In this document: positions 1 to 7,540 of the stretch, piece by piece
How positions within the stretch are numbered: the first letter of the stretch is position 1
Layout: each line of letters opens with the position of its first letter
Assembly: GCA_019913005.1 (NCBI GenBank)
Contig: JAIOHL010000282.1
Location: forward strand, 1 to 64,000
DNA from: Anaerolineae bacterium
Lineage (GTDB): Bacteria; Chloroflexota; Anaerolineae; Aggregatilineales; J027
Direction: 5' to 3'
Length of the DNA: 64,000 bases
Notes under the pieces: model-generated
Told to the model about the DNA's origin: nothing
Seen by the model: the letters and a program-made list of their open reading frames with translations, nothing else
Database searches by the model: none
Made by a program: the position numbers and the translations under genes

Positions 1-25
1 GTCAACGTCAATCTGTTTGATGCTC

Positions 26-385
26 CTAACTATCGCTAGGTTGTTCAATCTCATAACGAGTACATTCATAAATGCCGCGTGCTACGTCGGATAACAAGAG
101 GTCGGCTATAGTCAACAAATCTCCTACCCGGTCATCGCTCAGGCGGTAAATGGTGTATCGCCCGTTTTGTTCAGCCATGACTAAGCCACAATCTCGCAAG
201 CAACTTAAATGATTGGAAACATTCGATTGTGAAAGGCCAGTGGCTTTGACAATATCACTCACCGTTCGCTGCTGTTCGCGGAGTGCCTCTAAAATACTTA
301 AGCGTGAAGGATCACTAAATCCGCGAAACAACTTGGCTTTTAGGGCTAATTTGCTCTTTTCAAGTGGCAGCACAAACAACCTCAT
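26..385 (-). CDS. ArsR/SmtB-family metal-responsive repressor, CmtR-like
   Basis: This is a winged-helix repressor of the ArsR/SmtB type, expected to leave DNA when it binds a metal. The DNA-recognition region reads SQSNVSNHLSCLRDCGLV. The C-x3-C pair inside this helix plus a third Cys near the C-terminus (YECTRYE) matches the alpha4/C-terminal cysteine arrangement of the Cd/Pb sensor CmtR, and not the ELCVCDL motif of ArsR or CadC. The usual wing follows (NGRYTIYRL). The frame opens at a TTG at 388, but the ATG at 385 is the likelier start. Both lie inside a perfect inverted repeat, which suggests autoregulation. Its targets may lie beyond the left edge. The family is sure; the metal is an inference. 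Confidence 0.88.
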   Translation of the reverse strand: MRLFVLPLEKSKLALKAKLFRGFSDPSRLSILEALREQQRTVSDIVKATGLSQSNVSNHLSCLRDCGLVMAEQNGRYTIYRLSDDRVGDLLTIADLLLSDVARGIYECTRYEIEQPSDS

Positions 386-387
386 CA

Positions 388-421
388 AATTAACATATCA
401 TTACATGATGATATGTTAATT
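388..421. promoter_or_regulatory. Perfect inverted repeat, probable ArsR/CmtR-like operator
   Basis: Fourteen-base arms (388-401 and 408-421; core TAACATATCAT ... ATGATATGTTA) are perfectly complementary around a 6-base spacer. The dyad overlaps the start of the ArsR-family gene, where an autoregulatory operator would lie. Its size and AT-rich arms are typical of ArsR/SmtB operators. Confidence 0.75.
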
Positions 422-608
422 CACATTATCACGATTGGCAAGGGTTTTTTGGCACTTATCAGGTAACAATTTAAGAGATAGATGAGTGGCGGTGGATATT
501 GCCACTGGCAACTTTTTCAACAGGCTGGAACGTTTAAAGCTGCCACTAGATAATTTTGGCATAAATTCTTAAATCATCTGAGTTCGATGCTTTCACTACC
601 AATCAAAC

Positions 609-1058
609 CTAGATAGAACTGCGTTGTTTCCAACCTAGCCAAATGCCGATGAATAGTATGACAATCAAAGCAATGCCCGCGATCATGGGTAGGGTATATG
701 AGGTAGGAGCATCATAGCCAAAGCTGTAAGAGCCGCTAACCTCGTCACCGTCTTCCGAAAAAGCAGACCACAATACCTGATAAGTTCCCTCTTCCAAGTC
801 ATCAACAATCTGACCTTCAATCGTCGCCGTATCAGATTCCGTGATCATCAATTCTTGTCTTTCAGAGCCATATAAGAGGGTAATTGAGGCATTCCTCACT
901 GGCTCTGAGAAAACCAAGTGGATACTATTTGGTGAGTCCTCAACGGTTTCACCGGGCGCGGGCCTCGCTCTAACGAGGTCTGCATGGGCTAAGATAGGAC
1001 GGTATGCAGCGAGGAGACTGATTATCAAGAGGGTTGAAAAAATCAATTTACGAGCCAT
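609..1058 (-). CDS. copC: CopC-domain copper-binding protein with C-terminal membrane anchor
   Basis: A signal peptide ends in ILAHADLVRARP, so the mature protein starts at or near a His, the usual first copper ligand of CopC. The CopC fold follows with its hallmarks (SPNSIHLVFSEPV near residues 42-54, then the strand region GTYQVLWSAFSEDGDEVSGSYSFG). A single transmembrane helix lies near residues 122-142, ending in basic KQR. The protein should sit outside the membrane and bind Cu. Its start overlaps the end of the upstream Sco/thioredoxin-like gene by 11 bases, so the two are probably translationally coupled in the leftward blaI operon. The family is clear. Whether it serves Cu resistance or oxidase maturation cannot be told from sequence. 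Confidence 0.9.
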   Translation of the reverse strand: MARKLIFSTLLIISLLAAYRPILAHADLVRARPAPGETVEDSPNSIHLVFSEPVRNASITLLYGSERQELMITESDTATIEGQIVDDLEEGTYQVLWSAFSEDGDEVSGSYSFGYDAPTSYTLPMIAGIALIVILFIGIWLGWKQRSSI

Positions 1059-1905
1059 TGAGTAATTCCTGTATTATGGGAGTAATTTCTCGAACTGAAA
1101 GTGGGCCATCATAGCGGGCCGCTACAATGCCATCCCCATCAATGAGATAAACCCAAGGCTCGCGGGTCAGTCCCCATTCTTGCATTGTGGAAACAGGTTT
1201 CAACGTCTCAAAGTCCTCATAAACCTCAATATGCACAAAGTTCAGTTTATCCTGATACGTTTCCCATAAAGCGTCAATCGTGTCGGTCACAGGGGTGCAG
1301 ATGCGACTCGTACAAAAACCGGGTGTTGTAAAAGCAATAATGGTCGCGCGACCACTGGAAACCGCCTTAGCAATGGTCTGGGCATAAAAGGCGGTATTGG
1401 GGCTACTGTCACTTGTGATCGTTGATAAATCACCATTACCATCCCAAGTGCGTGATTCAGAAGGTGGTGCTGGCATTCCAACACCAACTCCAGACGCCTC
1501 AGCGTAAACATTGGCCGCCACTGTGCCATTGACAATTTCGCCACTGTTTCTTTCGACGACAATATCAAATAACCAACTGCCCGCGTGCGCGAAATTAGGG
1601 TAAACGACCCAGTAGGGCACTGCATAGTCTGTATAATTAGCTGCCATCCCCTCCCATACTATTGGACTGTCCTCTTGTTCTAAGTCATGCGCCCGAATAA
1701 GCACAGTTTTGACATCACTGATTCTTTCCGACCCATCCCACAAAGTCACCACCATTCGGTTTTCGTTAGGGGTCAGGCTAGAACTGGCAACACTAATCTG
1801 AAGCGAAGATACATTGGAGATGCTCTTGGAAGCAGGTTTATCACGGGCACAGCCACTTATCAATAAGACAATCAACAAGACAGATATTGCTTTTAACCCC
1901 AACAA
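1048..1905 (-). CDS. Lipoprotein with C-terminal Sco/thioredoxin-like domain
   Basis: The N-terminus is a lipoprotein signal (LLISGCARD). Residues about 20-130 form an extracellular beta-rich domain I do not recognise. The C-terminal half is thioredoxin-like with GFCTSRICTPVTDTI, a C-x3-C pair as in Sco copper chaperones rather than C-x2-C, followed by the edge strand EPWVYLIDGDGIVAARYDG. Sco-type proteins deliver Cu to the CuA centre of cytochrome oxidase or reduce its thiols. Its position directly upstream of copC supports a copper role. It is read leftward with the DUF2085, M56 and BlaI genes. The exact substrate is unknown. Confidence 0.8.
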   Translation of the reverse strand: MLGLKAISVLLIVLLISGCARDKPASKSISNVSSLQISVASSSLTPNENRMVVTLWDGSERISDVKTVLIRAHDLEQEDSPIVWEGMAANYTDYAVPYWVVYPNFAHAGSWLFDIVVERNSGEIVNGTVAANVYAEASGVGVGMPAPPSESRTWDGNGDLSTITSDSSPNTAFYAQTIAKAVSSGRATIIAFTTPGFCTSRICTPVTDTIDALWETYQDKLNFVHIEVYEDFETLKPVSTMQEWGLTREPWVYLIDGDGIVAARYDGPLSVREITPIIQELLNGS

Positions 1906-1981
1906 TTCATGCTCCTAACTCCCTACAAAAAAGACATCGTTATTCCCTAATAGGGCTTTTAATCCATTGTGGATGCACAAG

Positions 1982-2795
1982 TCACCAATTGCGCCTTGTC
2001 AGCAGAGCGCCCATTTCTTGAGCAAGTTGTTGTTGGGCCGCTTGCCACGCTTGCAGTTTTTGAGATAAGGCTTCACTCAGCATCCGCATTTGTTGATCCA
2101 GATACGGAAAGGCCAACCACACACAGGCAAGACTCATCAAAAGCCCAGTCAGCCAGCGCATCAATGAATTAAACGACCCGAACATATCCCCTGCATAAAA
2201 ACGATTCTGTAAAAGGTGACGGGTCATAATTGCTAACCATTCATTGTCATACCGAAATCCCTTTGTCAACCCGTCGAAATCGCTGATAAGATGTGTCGTG
2301 CCATCTACGAGAATGGGTAGCAAGAGCAATGCAAAAAGCCAAAGGGAAATAGGTTTCATTTGCCGGGAACGTGCTAAAAACGCATAGATTAGACCCATCA
2401 GCCAGACCCCGCCATAGGTAGAACACCATGCGATCTGACCAAGCTACTTTCCAACCTGTGTTCTCGCTGCCGCGAAAACGGCGCAAAATCAGGGTGTCGG
2501 CGGCTTGGTTGCCGCTGAGTTCAACGGGTAGTTCCTCCACGTTATACATCACCTGTGGCCCGAAAAAGAAAAAGGAACGTTGCGCCGTTTGGTGACACAA
2601 TGGCGAATATACAGTGTAAATCGCATTGCCTGCTGGTTTCCAATCAAGGTGCATGAATACAGGGGCGAGAAAAGGCAGCAAGTTAAACACACCAAAAGTG
2701 ATAAGGAAAATCGCCTTCCAGTGATGGGCAATACCCCAAAAGAAGTAAAGACTACGGGGTGGATGTGTCGCTGCAAGTGTCAATTGCTGAGTCAT
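1982..2795 (-). pseudogene. DUF2085 membrane protein, split by a +1 frameshift
   Basis: The first frame (2795 to about 2417) has a membrane segment and the DUF2085 signature SPLCHQTAQRSFFFFG. It then leaves the expected path after WSDRMVFYL. The second frame picks up with GVWLMGLIYAFLARSRQMKP, more membrane helices, and a C-terminal coiled-coil-like stretch ending at 1982. Removing one C from the coding-strand run TACCTATGGCGGGG (plus-strand G at 2417-2418) restores one continuous frame reading YYGGVWLMGLI. The two pieces together have a plausible DUF2085 length. Both halves look well preserved, so this may be a recent mutation or a sequencing error. The family is a small integral-membrane protein of unknown function. 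It lies between the M56 and Sco-like genes in one leftward run. Confidence 0.82.
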
Positions 2796-2835
2796 CGTAT
2801 ACCTCGTGCCATTACTTAAAACTGCCCAAGGACAT

Positions 2836-3618
2836 TCAAAGCATCAACAGTAGGCAAATCAACCAGAGTACGGCGGTGCTCACCCATAAAGTTCTAGGAG
2901 AAATATAGGGAGTAGCATGTTGTTCACTGAGTAAGGCAGCAACCCGGACGGTACTGGCACTCAAACCAGCAATGGATGCGCCTGACGGGAGTATTGCCGG
3001 ACGTGCATCCGTGAATAACTGATGAAGCGCACCTGCAAGGGCCAACTTCCCTACCTTGCCGATTGCATACTCATCCGCACGTAGTTCTATGTGTACTTTG
3101 TAAACGCTCCCCCACGCTCGGATAATGGGTAGGAAAAAAAACATGGTACTCATAACCTCAATTAGCAGCATCCGCAGCGGGTCAAAGTGCTGACGGTGAT
3201 GATCCTCATGCAACAACACCGCCTTGAGTTGGTCAAGGCGTAATAATTGAACCAAGCCTGTACTCAGGCAAATGCGGGGTCGCAGAAAACCAAAACAGAA
3301 AGCAAAGGGGTGAGATTGCTCGGTCAAAACAATATGGTGGTGGAGGTCAAGTTCAGTAAAAAGGGCCGCAAGGTTAGGGGAAAATTCCACTTGAGCAGGG
3401 TCAATAAGCACCTTCACAAATCGGGAAGTGCGCCACACTTGGCGGATGAATACGCCTAAACCAAGCAGCAGCACACCTGCTACAAATAGAATATGGCGCA
3501 CCACACTAGAATGCGAAGTCCCCCCCATCAATGCACCGCAGACATTGACTAGGCTCACACACAAGATCATCAAAATGAATAATCTGACTAACAGGAGGTA
3601 CACATTACGTTGATTCAT
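2836..3618 (-). CDS. M56-family (BlaR1/MecR1-like) membrane zinc metallopeptidase
   Basis: Membrane helices near residues 6-30 and 40-60 precede a cytoplasmic gluzincin-type peptidase domain with HEDHHRQHFDP (an HExxH form) near residue 135 and the downstream acidic segment ELRADEYA. A last hydrophobic helix closes the protein. There is no extracellular beta-lactam sensor domain as in true BlaR1, so the signal it senses is not beta-lactam by this evidence. The ATG at 3618 was chosen because AAGGGGA sits 6 bases upstream. An earlier ATG would overlap blaI much more. As chosen, the gene overlaps blaI by 14 bases. M56 proteins of this size usually inactivate their partner BlaI-type repressor. 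Confidence 0.88.
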   Translation of the reverse strand: MNQRNVYLLLVRLFILMILCVSLVNVCGALMGGTSHSSVVRHILFVAGVLLLGLGVFIRQVWRTSRFVKVLIDPAQVEFSPNLAALFTELDLHHHIVLTEQSHPFAFCFGFLRPRICLSTGLVQLLRLDQLKAVLLHEDHHRQHFDPLRMLLIEVMSTMFFFLPIIRAWGSVYKVHIELRADEYAIGKVGKLALAGALHQLFTDARPAILPSGASIAGLSASTVRVAALLSEQHATPYISPRTLWVSTAVLWLICLLLML

Positions 3619-4048
3619 GGGTTTCCCCTTGGTCATTTTCTTGGAGCAGTTTTGCCAAGCGTGCCAGTTGATCTGGGTCAATGTCATCAAGTTCTTTGAC
3701 AAATTGCGCTACCGCCACATCGCCAAAATCTTCCAGCAAGGCCCGCAACACCCCCCCGACTGCCTGTGCTTCAGCCGCTTGGCGCGAGCTGGCGGCTCGA
3801 TACAGATAAGCACGGCCCTGCTTTTCAACAGTGAGCCAACCTTTTTCAGCCAGTCGTCCCATAATGGTCATGACGGTGGTGTACGCTAGGTCATGGGATT
3901 CTTCTTTAAGAATTTGCAGCACCTCCGACACACTGACTGTTTCGTGCGCCCAAGCAATGTCCATCACCGCTAATTCCAACTGCCCTAGAAATTTCTCCAA
4001 CCCTTTGCTTGATGACTGCCTCACCTTGCGATACCGTCCATATGGCAT
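3605..4048 (-). CDS. blaI: BlaI/MecI/CopY-family transcriptional repressor
   Basis: The winged helix has the family pattern: LGQLELAVMDIAWAHETVSV, then DLAYTTVMTIMGRLAEKGWL, then a GRAYLYRA wing, followed by a C-terminal dimerisation region. The ATG at 4048 follows a strong GGAGGAG site. The gene lies next to an M56 peptidase, the normal partner, and next to a perfect TACTACAA/TTGTAGTA dyad at 4127-4144, which is the family operator. A half-site resembling one arm lies just upstream of its own start (about 4068-4077), so autoregulation is likely. Neighbours are copper and thiol-redox genes. The CopY branch of the family also controls copper genes, so this is not evidence of beta-lactam resistance. 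Confidence 0.93.
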   Translation of the reverse strand: MPYGRYRKVRQSSSKGLEKFLGQLELAVMDIAWAHETVSVSEVLQILKEESHDLAYTTVMTIMGRLAEKGWLTVEKQGRAYLYRAASSRQAAEAQAVGGVLRALLEDFGDVAVAQFVKELDDIDPDQLARLAKLLQENDQGETHEST

Positions 4049-4106
4049 AGACTCCTCCAAATACGACACGATTGTAGTTGAATTTTAGTCCGACGTACAT
4101 CCCTGC

Positions 4107-4144
4107 TTGACACACTCAAATTTCACTACTACAATTTTGTAGTA
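4107..4144 (+). promoter_or_regulatory. Near-consensus promoter overlapped by BlaI-type operator
   Basis: TTGACA (4107-4112) and TACAAT (4130-4135) are separated by exactly 17 bases, an excellent sigma-70 type promoter reading rightward into the gene at 4214. The -10 box lies inside a perfect dyad, TACTACAA (4127-4134), 2-base spacer, TTGTAGTA (4137-4144), which matches the TACA/TGTA operator core known for BlaI/MecI repressors. Repressor bound here would block polymerase directly. Confidence 0.88.
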
Positions 4145-4213
4145 TATCATTAAATTTGGCAAATCTTCTCATGCTTGACAAAAATGGATTGCAGAAACGA
4201 TTGAGGAAGGCCC

Positions 4214-5191
4214 ATGAAGGAACAAACTGCACAGCACCAGTCAAAAAAGACTTTTTTGAGTACCCCCACCTTACTCATTACCGTAGCTGTTATTGGACTC
4301 CTCATGCTAGGGGTCTGGATGGTGAACAACAACCAAGACGACTCGTCTTCAACTAACAACGCACTCAATGAAAACCAGACCTTCATTGAAATGGCGCATA
4401 TTCATGGTTTGGGCTTTTCCGCCGATGGGCGGGAATTGTTTGTGCCAGCCCACACTGGTTTGGTTGTCTTTAGTGACAACCGTTGGCATATCCCTGACAT
4501 ACTGGTAAATGACTACATGGGCTATACAGCAGTAGATGATGGCTTCTACAGCAGCGGACATCCGGGTGTGGGGACAGACCTCATCAATCCGCTGGGGTTG
4601 GTCAAAAGCACCGATGGCGGCAGTACGCTCACTACATTAGATTTCTCAGGTGAAAGCGACTTTCATGTGATGGGCGTAGGGTACAAAAACCATACAATTT
4701 ATGTTTTGAATCCAAGTTCCAACTCGAAATTACCCGCTGGAATGCACTACAGCCTAGACGATGGGGTGACTTGGGAAGCCTGCCGCGCTGAGAGGATGCC
4801 GGGTGAGGTACTCCAAATTGCCGTGCATCCCACTGATGCCAATATAGTGGCAGTCGCCACTCAAAATGGTGTATTTCTCTCGCAAGACTATGGCGCTACG
4901 TTTGCGCCAATTGGTGAAAGTGTTCCTATTGCTGCGGTAGCGTTCGATTCCAGCGGGGAAAGCCTGTTTTTCGGCTACCAAACGCTCCATAGATATAGCT
5001 TGGTCAATGAGCAGATGGGAACGCTACCGACGCCTACTTTTACCACTGAAGATGGCATCGGTTATATTGCCCTCAACCCGGTCTCGTCGTCGCTCGTTTT
5101 TGCCACTTTCAACAAAGACATATACCTATCAGAAGATACTGGGCAAGCATGGGAGCAGATTGCCCAACAAGGCATTGGGCGCAATCCGTGA
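4214..5191 (+). CDS. Membrane-anchored F510_1955-type beta-propeller (glycosylhydrolase-like) protein
   Basis: An N-terminal membrane helix (about residues 17-37) anchors an extracellular domain with repeated BNR/sialidase-like blades: IHGLGFSADGRELFVPAHTG, GLVKSTDGGST, MHYSLDDGVTWE, GVFLSQDYGATF and DIYLSEDTGQAWE. These S-x-D-x-G-x-T-W-type Asp-box signatures and the HIHGLGF opening are typical of the F510_1955 family, often named glycosylhydrolase. I see no catalytic assignment that proves enzyme activity. GAGGAAGG precedes the ATG. It is the first gene behind the BlaI-controlled promoter, and the family is often found beside copper and redox genes, so an accessory extracytoplasmic role is plausible. 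Confidence 0.8.
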   Translation: MKEQTAQHQSKKTFLSTPTLLITVAVIGLLMLGVWMVNNNQDDSSSTNNALNENQTFIEMAHIHGLGFSADGRELFVPAHTGLVVFSDNRWHIPDILVNDYMGYTAVDDGFYSSGHPGVGTDLINPLGLVKSTDGGSTLTTLDFSGESDFHVMGVGYKNHTIYVLNPSSNSKLPAGMHYSLDDGVTWEACRAERMPGEVLQIAVHPTDANIVAVATQNGVFLSQDYGATFAPIGESVPIAAVAFDSSGESLFFGYQTLHRYSLVNEQMGTLPTPTFTTEDGIGYIALNPVSSSLVFATFNKDIYLSEDTGQAWEQIAQQGIGRNP

Positions 5192-5230
5192 GCTTCTAAG
5201 CTAGATGTAAGAATAAATAGGAGTCAACAT

Positions 5231-5509
5231 ATGGAACTCTATGCCTTGCCACTACTCATTATGGGGCTGGCCTGCCCGATTGGGATGGGCCTCATGATGT
5301 GGCTGATGAACCGCGAGATGCGTGGCAAGTCAGAACATTCAATTTCTGACACTGCCCTGCCCACAGATGCCGCTGCACGACTGGTGGCCCTCCACCAGCA
5401 CCGTCACTTTTTGGAGGTCGAAATGGCCGAAGTAAATCGCCTGATTGAATTGGAAAATCAGCGATCAGTGGCTCAACTAGGGGCCTCCGATTATGAGTTA
5501 AGCCAGTAA
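5231..5509 (+). CDS. Small single-pass membrane protein with charged helical tail
   Basis: This 92-residue protein starts with a Met-rich hydrophobic helix (residues about 3-28) containing one Cys (GLACPIGMG). A polar linker follows, then a predicted cytoplasmic helix rich in Glu, His and Arg (HQHRHFLEVEMAEVNRLIEL). I do not recognise a named family. It has the layout of small accessory proteins in copper or oxidase clusters, and its Met and His content would suit metal contact, but this is only an inference. It is co-directional with its neighbours, 39 bases after the propeller gene and 64 bases before the TlpA gene. Confidence 0.65.
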   Translation: MELYALPLLIMGLACPIGMGLMMWLMNREMRGKSEHSISDTALPTDAAARLVALHQHRHFLEVEMAEVNRLIELENQRSVAQLGASDYELSQ

Positions 5510-5573
5510 AGTAAACAACCGCTGTTCACAGAACGTGAACGACTAACGAACTTGCCGAGCCGAGAGATTTTTG

Positions 5574-6185
5574 ATGATGCATTCTGAATTGCGCCGTGCC
5601 CGGAAGTGGCTGCCCTTGATAGTTTTCCCTTTATTTGGAGTGATTGCGATGCTGTTGATAGTGAATACTGGCAATACCACTCATTCAACAAAGCCCGCCG
5701 TTTCGTCTCGTCTCGCAGCCACGCCGCTTCCCGCGCCTGATGATGTTTTGACGAAACTAGATGGTGGAACATTTCAACTCAGTGATTTTCTAGGGAAACT
5801 CGTCATCGTCAGTTTTTGGGCGACATGGTGTCCGCCTTGCCTTGAAGAAATGCCGCTTTTGCAGCAGTTAGCAGCGACTCACCCAGAGATTCCCTTCGTC
5901 GCCATCACCGATAGCGATGATGGTCAAACAGTCGAAGGCATTCAAAAATTCATGAGCGAATATGGCCTGACTCACTTAGAGTTCGGGCTTGACCCTTCAA
6001 GACGTTTGTTCAATGCCTTTGGGGTGGTGAGCATCCCTATGACGTTTGTTCTCGATCAAGCGGGTGTTGTCCGCTTTCGTAAACTCGGGACGTTGACTGA
6101 GAAGGATATGAATTTTTACATGATTGAGTTGGGAGAAGCTGATTCAGGTGGGACTATAAATGGCAAAAAGGGAGTAGCGCCCTGA
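5574..6185 (+). CDS. TlpA-family membrane-anchored thiol-disulfide oxidoreductase
   Basis: A membrane anchor (about residues 12-32) is followed by a Thr/Pro/Ala linker and a TlpA/ResA-type thioredoxin fold. The active site is SFWATWCPPCLEEMPLL, with the cis-Pro loop SIPMTFVLDQAG. TlpA proteins reduce disulfides outside the membrane, for example in apocytochrome c or Cu-binding proteins. The frame opens at TTG 5571 but ATG 5574 is preferred. Its stop codon shares a base with the next start (TGATG at 6183-6187), so the two genes are coupled. The neighbouring cytochrome c and Sco-like genes suggest cytochrome or oxidase assembly. Confidence 0.9.
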   Translation: MMHSELRRARKWLPLIVFPLFGVIAMLLIVNTGNTTHSTKPAVSSRLAATPLPAPDDVLTKLDGGTFQLSDFLGKLVIVSFWATWCPPCLEEMPLLQQLAATHPEIPFVAITDSDDGQTVEGIQKFMSEYGLTHLEFGLDPSRRLFNAFGVVSIPMTFVLDQAGVVRFRKLGTLTEKDMNFYMIELGEADSGGTINGKKGVAP

Positions 6186-7024
6186 TGAGTCATGAGCCGC
6201 TTTCAGGTCAATCTACCGCTTCGTCTGAACGATTTGTTTTATCAGACGAAAATACCGACCACTTGCCACCCAGTCAGGCAGTTACCCCCATTTACTTGGT
6301 TATTGCCGCTATTTTCTTTGGGTTAGGGTTTGTGTTAGCGATGATTCTGGGGGTGAGTGTTGAACAACAGGCGACGCCAAATACGCAAGGTGAAATCGCC
6401 CAAGCCGTCCAAGCAACGCTCATAGCGTTGACCCCGCCGCCAACCCCTATCCCAACTGTTGTACCTGTGGAGTTAACCTTTTCAGAACAGGACTATAGCA
6501 CTGGGCCTGACAATGCGCCGATTACGATGGTGGAATTTTCAGATTACCGCTGCCCCTACTGTGGACAGTTTGGTAATGAAACGCTCCAACCTTTGTTAAA
6601 TGAATATGATGGACTTATCAAGTTTGTTTACCGTGATTTCCCCATTTTTGGGGGGACTTCTATCCGGGCGGCTCACGCCGCGCAATGTGCTGACCGTCAA
6701 GGTAAATTTTGGGAATACCACGATGCGCTCTTTGCCAGCCAACTGCTCCCAGAACGGCCTGATTTGAATGATGACGTTTTACTCGGCTTCGCCATTGAAC
6801 TTGGGGTAGACCAAACCGCATTTTCAAGCTGCCTCGCCGACACCCAAATTGAGCAAGCGATTATCCAAAACTATCTCGCAGCTCAATCGTTACTCGGACA
6901 GGCCGGGACACCCACTTTTCTAATTAATGGGCGGCGGGTGGTTGGGGCGCTGCCGCTCGAATATTTTATACCCATCCTTGATGAAGAGTTGGCGAAGGTG
7001 GGCATTGAGCACCCATCAGATTGA
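6185..7024 (+). CDS. DsbA-like membrane-anchored thioredoxin-fold protein
   Basis: A cytoplasmic tail is followed by a membrane helix (about residues 35-55), a Thr/Pro-rich spacer and a DsbA/BdbD-type domain. The active site is FSDYRCPYCGQFGNE, that is C-P-Y-C. The helical insert includes ADRQGKFWEYHDALFA, and the cis-Pro segment is GQAGTPTFLINGRRVVGALP. These marks are typical of DSBA-like thioredoxin family proteins (PF01323/PF13462), which oxidise or isomerise disulfides outside the membrane. It is translationally coupled to the TlpA gene, giving a reductive plus oxidative pair in one transcript. Confidence 0.9.
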   Translation: MSHEPLSGQSTASSERFVLSDENTDHLPPSQAVTPIYLVIAAIFFGLGFVLAMILGVSVEQQATPNTQGEIAQAVQATLIALTPPPTPIPTVVPVELTFSEQDYSTGPDNAPITMVEFSDYRCPYCGQFGNETLQPLLNEYDGLIKFVYRDFPIFGGTSIRAAHAAQCADRQGKFWEYHDALFASQLLPERPDLNDDVLLGFAIELGVDQTAFSSCLADTQIEQAIIQNYLAAQSLLGQAGTPTFLINGRRVVGALPLEYFIPILDEELAKVGIEHPSD

Positions 7025-7041
7025 AACGGTTTTTATAGAAT

Positions 7042-7503
7042 ATGAAATCAACTCGTTACGGAATAATCATCGTTTGTTTAGTCAGTCTGGTGTTGGTCGG
7101 TTGTGGACAGTCTTCTCAAGATCGTTCAGATAACAACCCCTCCACTGAAAACACTATCGCAACTAGGCAAGCGTTATATGTGACGCACTGTGCGGCCTGT
7201 CATGGGGCAGAAGGCAAAGGGCAATTTCCAGATGACCCATATGGCCTGGACGCCAACGACTTGGTTGGTGCGCCGCCGCACGATGCTACCGGACATACGT
7301 GGCATCACCCCGATGCTGCGCTGGTTCAAATTATCCAAAACGGGCGCTCTCAACCAGGGGTCTATCCGATGCCTGCTTTCGGCGATAAGCTGACACAGGG
7401 CGAAATACTGGCAATTTTGGACTATCTCAAGACGTGGTGGACGCCTGAACAAGTCGTAGCACAGGCCACCGCCAGCGCTCAATACACACCATCTGTGCCA
7501 TAG
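7042..7503 (+). CDS. Lipoprotein monohaem cytochrome c
   Basis: The signal sequence ends in a lipobox (LVLVGCGQ). A class I cytochrome c domain follows with one haem site, HCAACHGAEGKG, near residues 50-60 and a candidate axial Met in YPMPAFGDKLT. The last part is a helix typical of the fold (ILAILDYLKTWW). It should be a small electron carrier on the outer face of the membrane. It sits 17 bases after the DsbA-like gene in the BlaI-controlled operon, where the TlpA and DsbA proteins could serve its maturation. No cytochrome oxidase subunit is in the window. Confidence 0.9.
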   Translation: MKSTRYGIIIVCLVSLVLVGCGQSSQDRSDNNPSTENTIATRQALYVTHCAACHGAEGKGQFPDDPYGLDANDLVGAPPHDATGHTWHHPDAALVQIIQNGRSQPGVYPMPAFGDKLTQGEILAILDYLKTWWTPEQVVAQATASAQYTPSVP

Positions 7504-7540
7504 CAATTGCCGCAAATTCACGGCTAAAGGAGTCTTTCAA

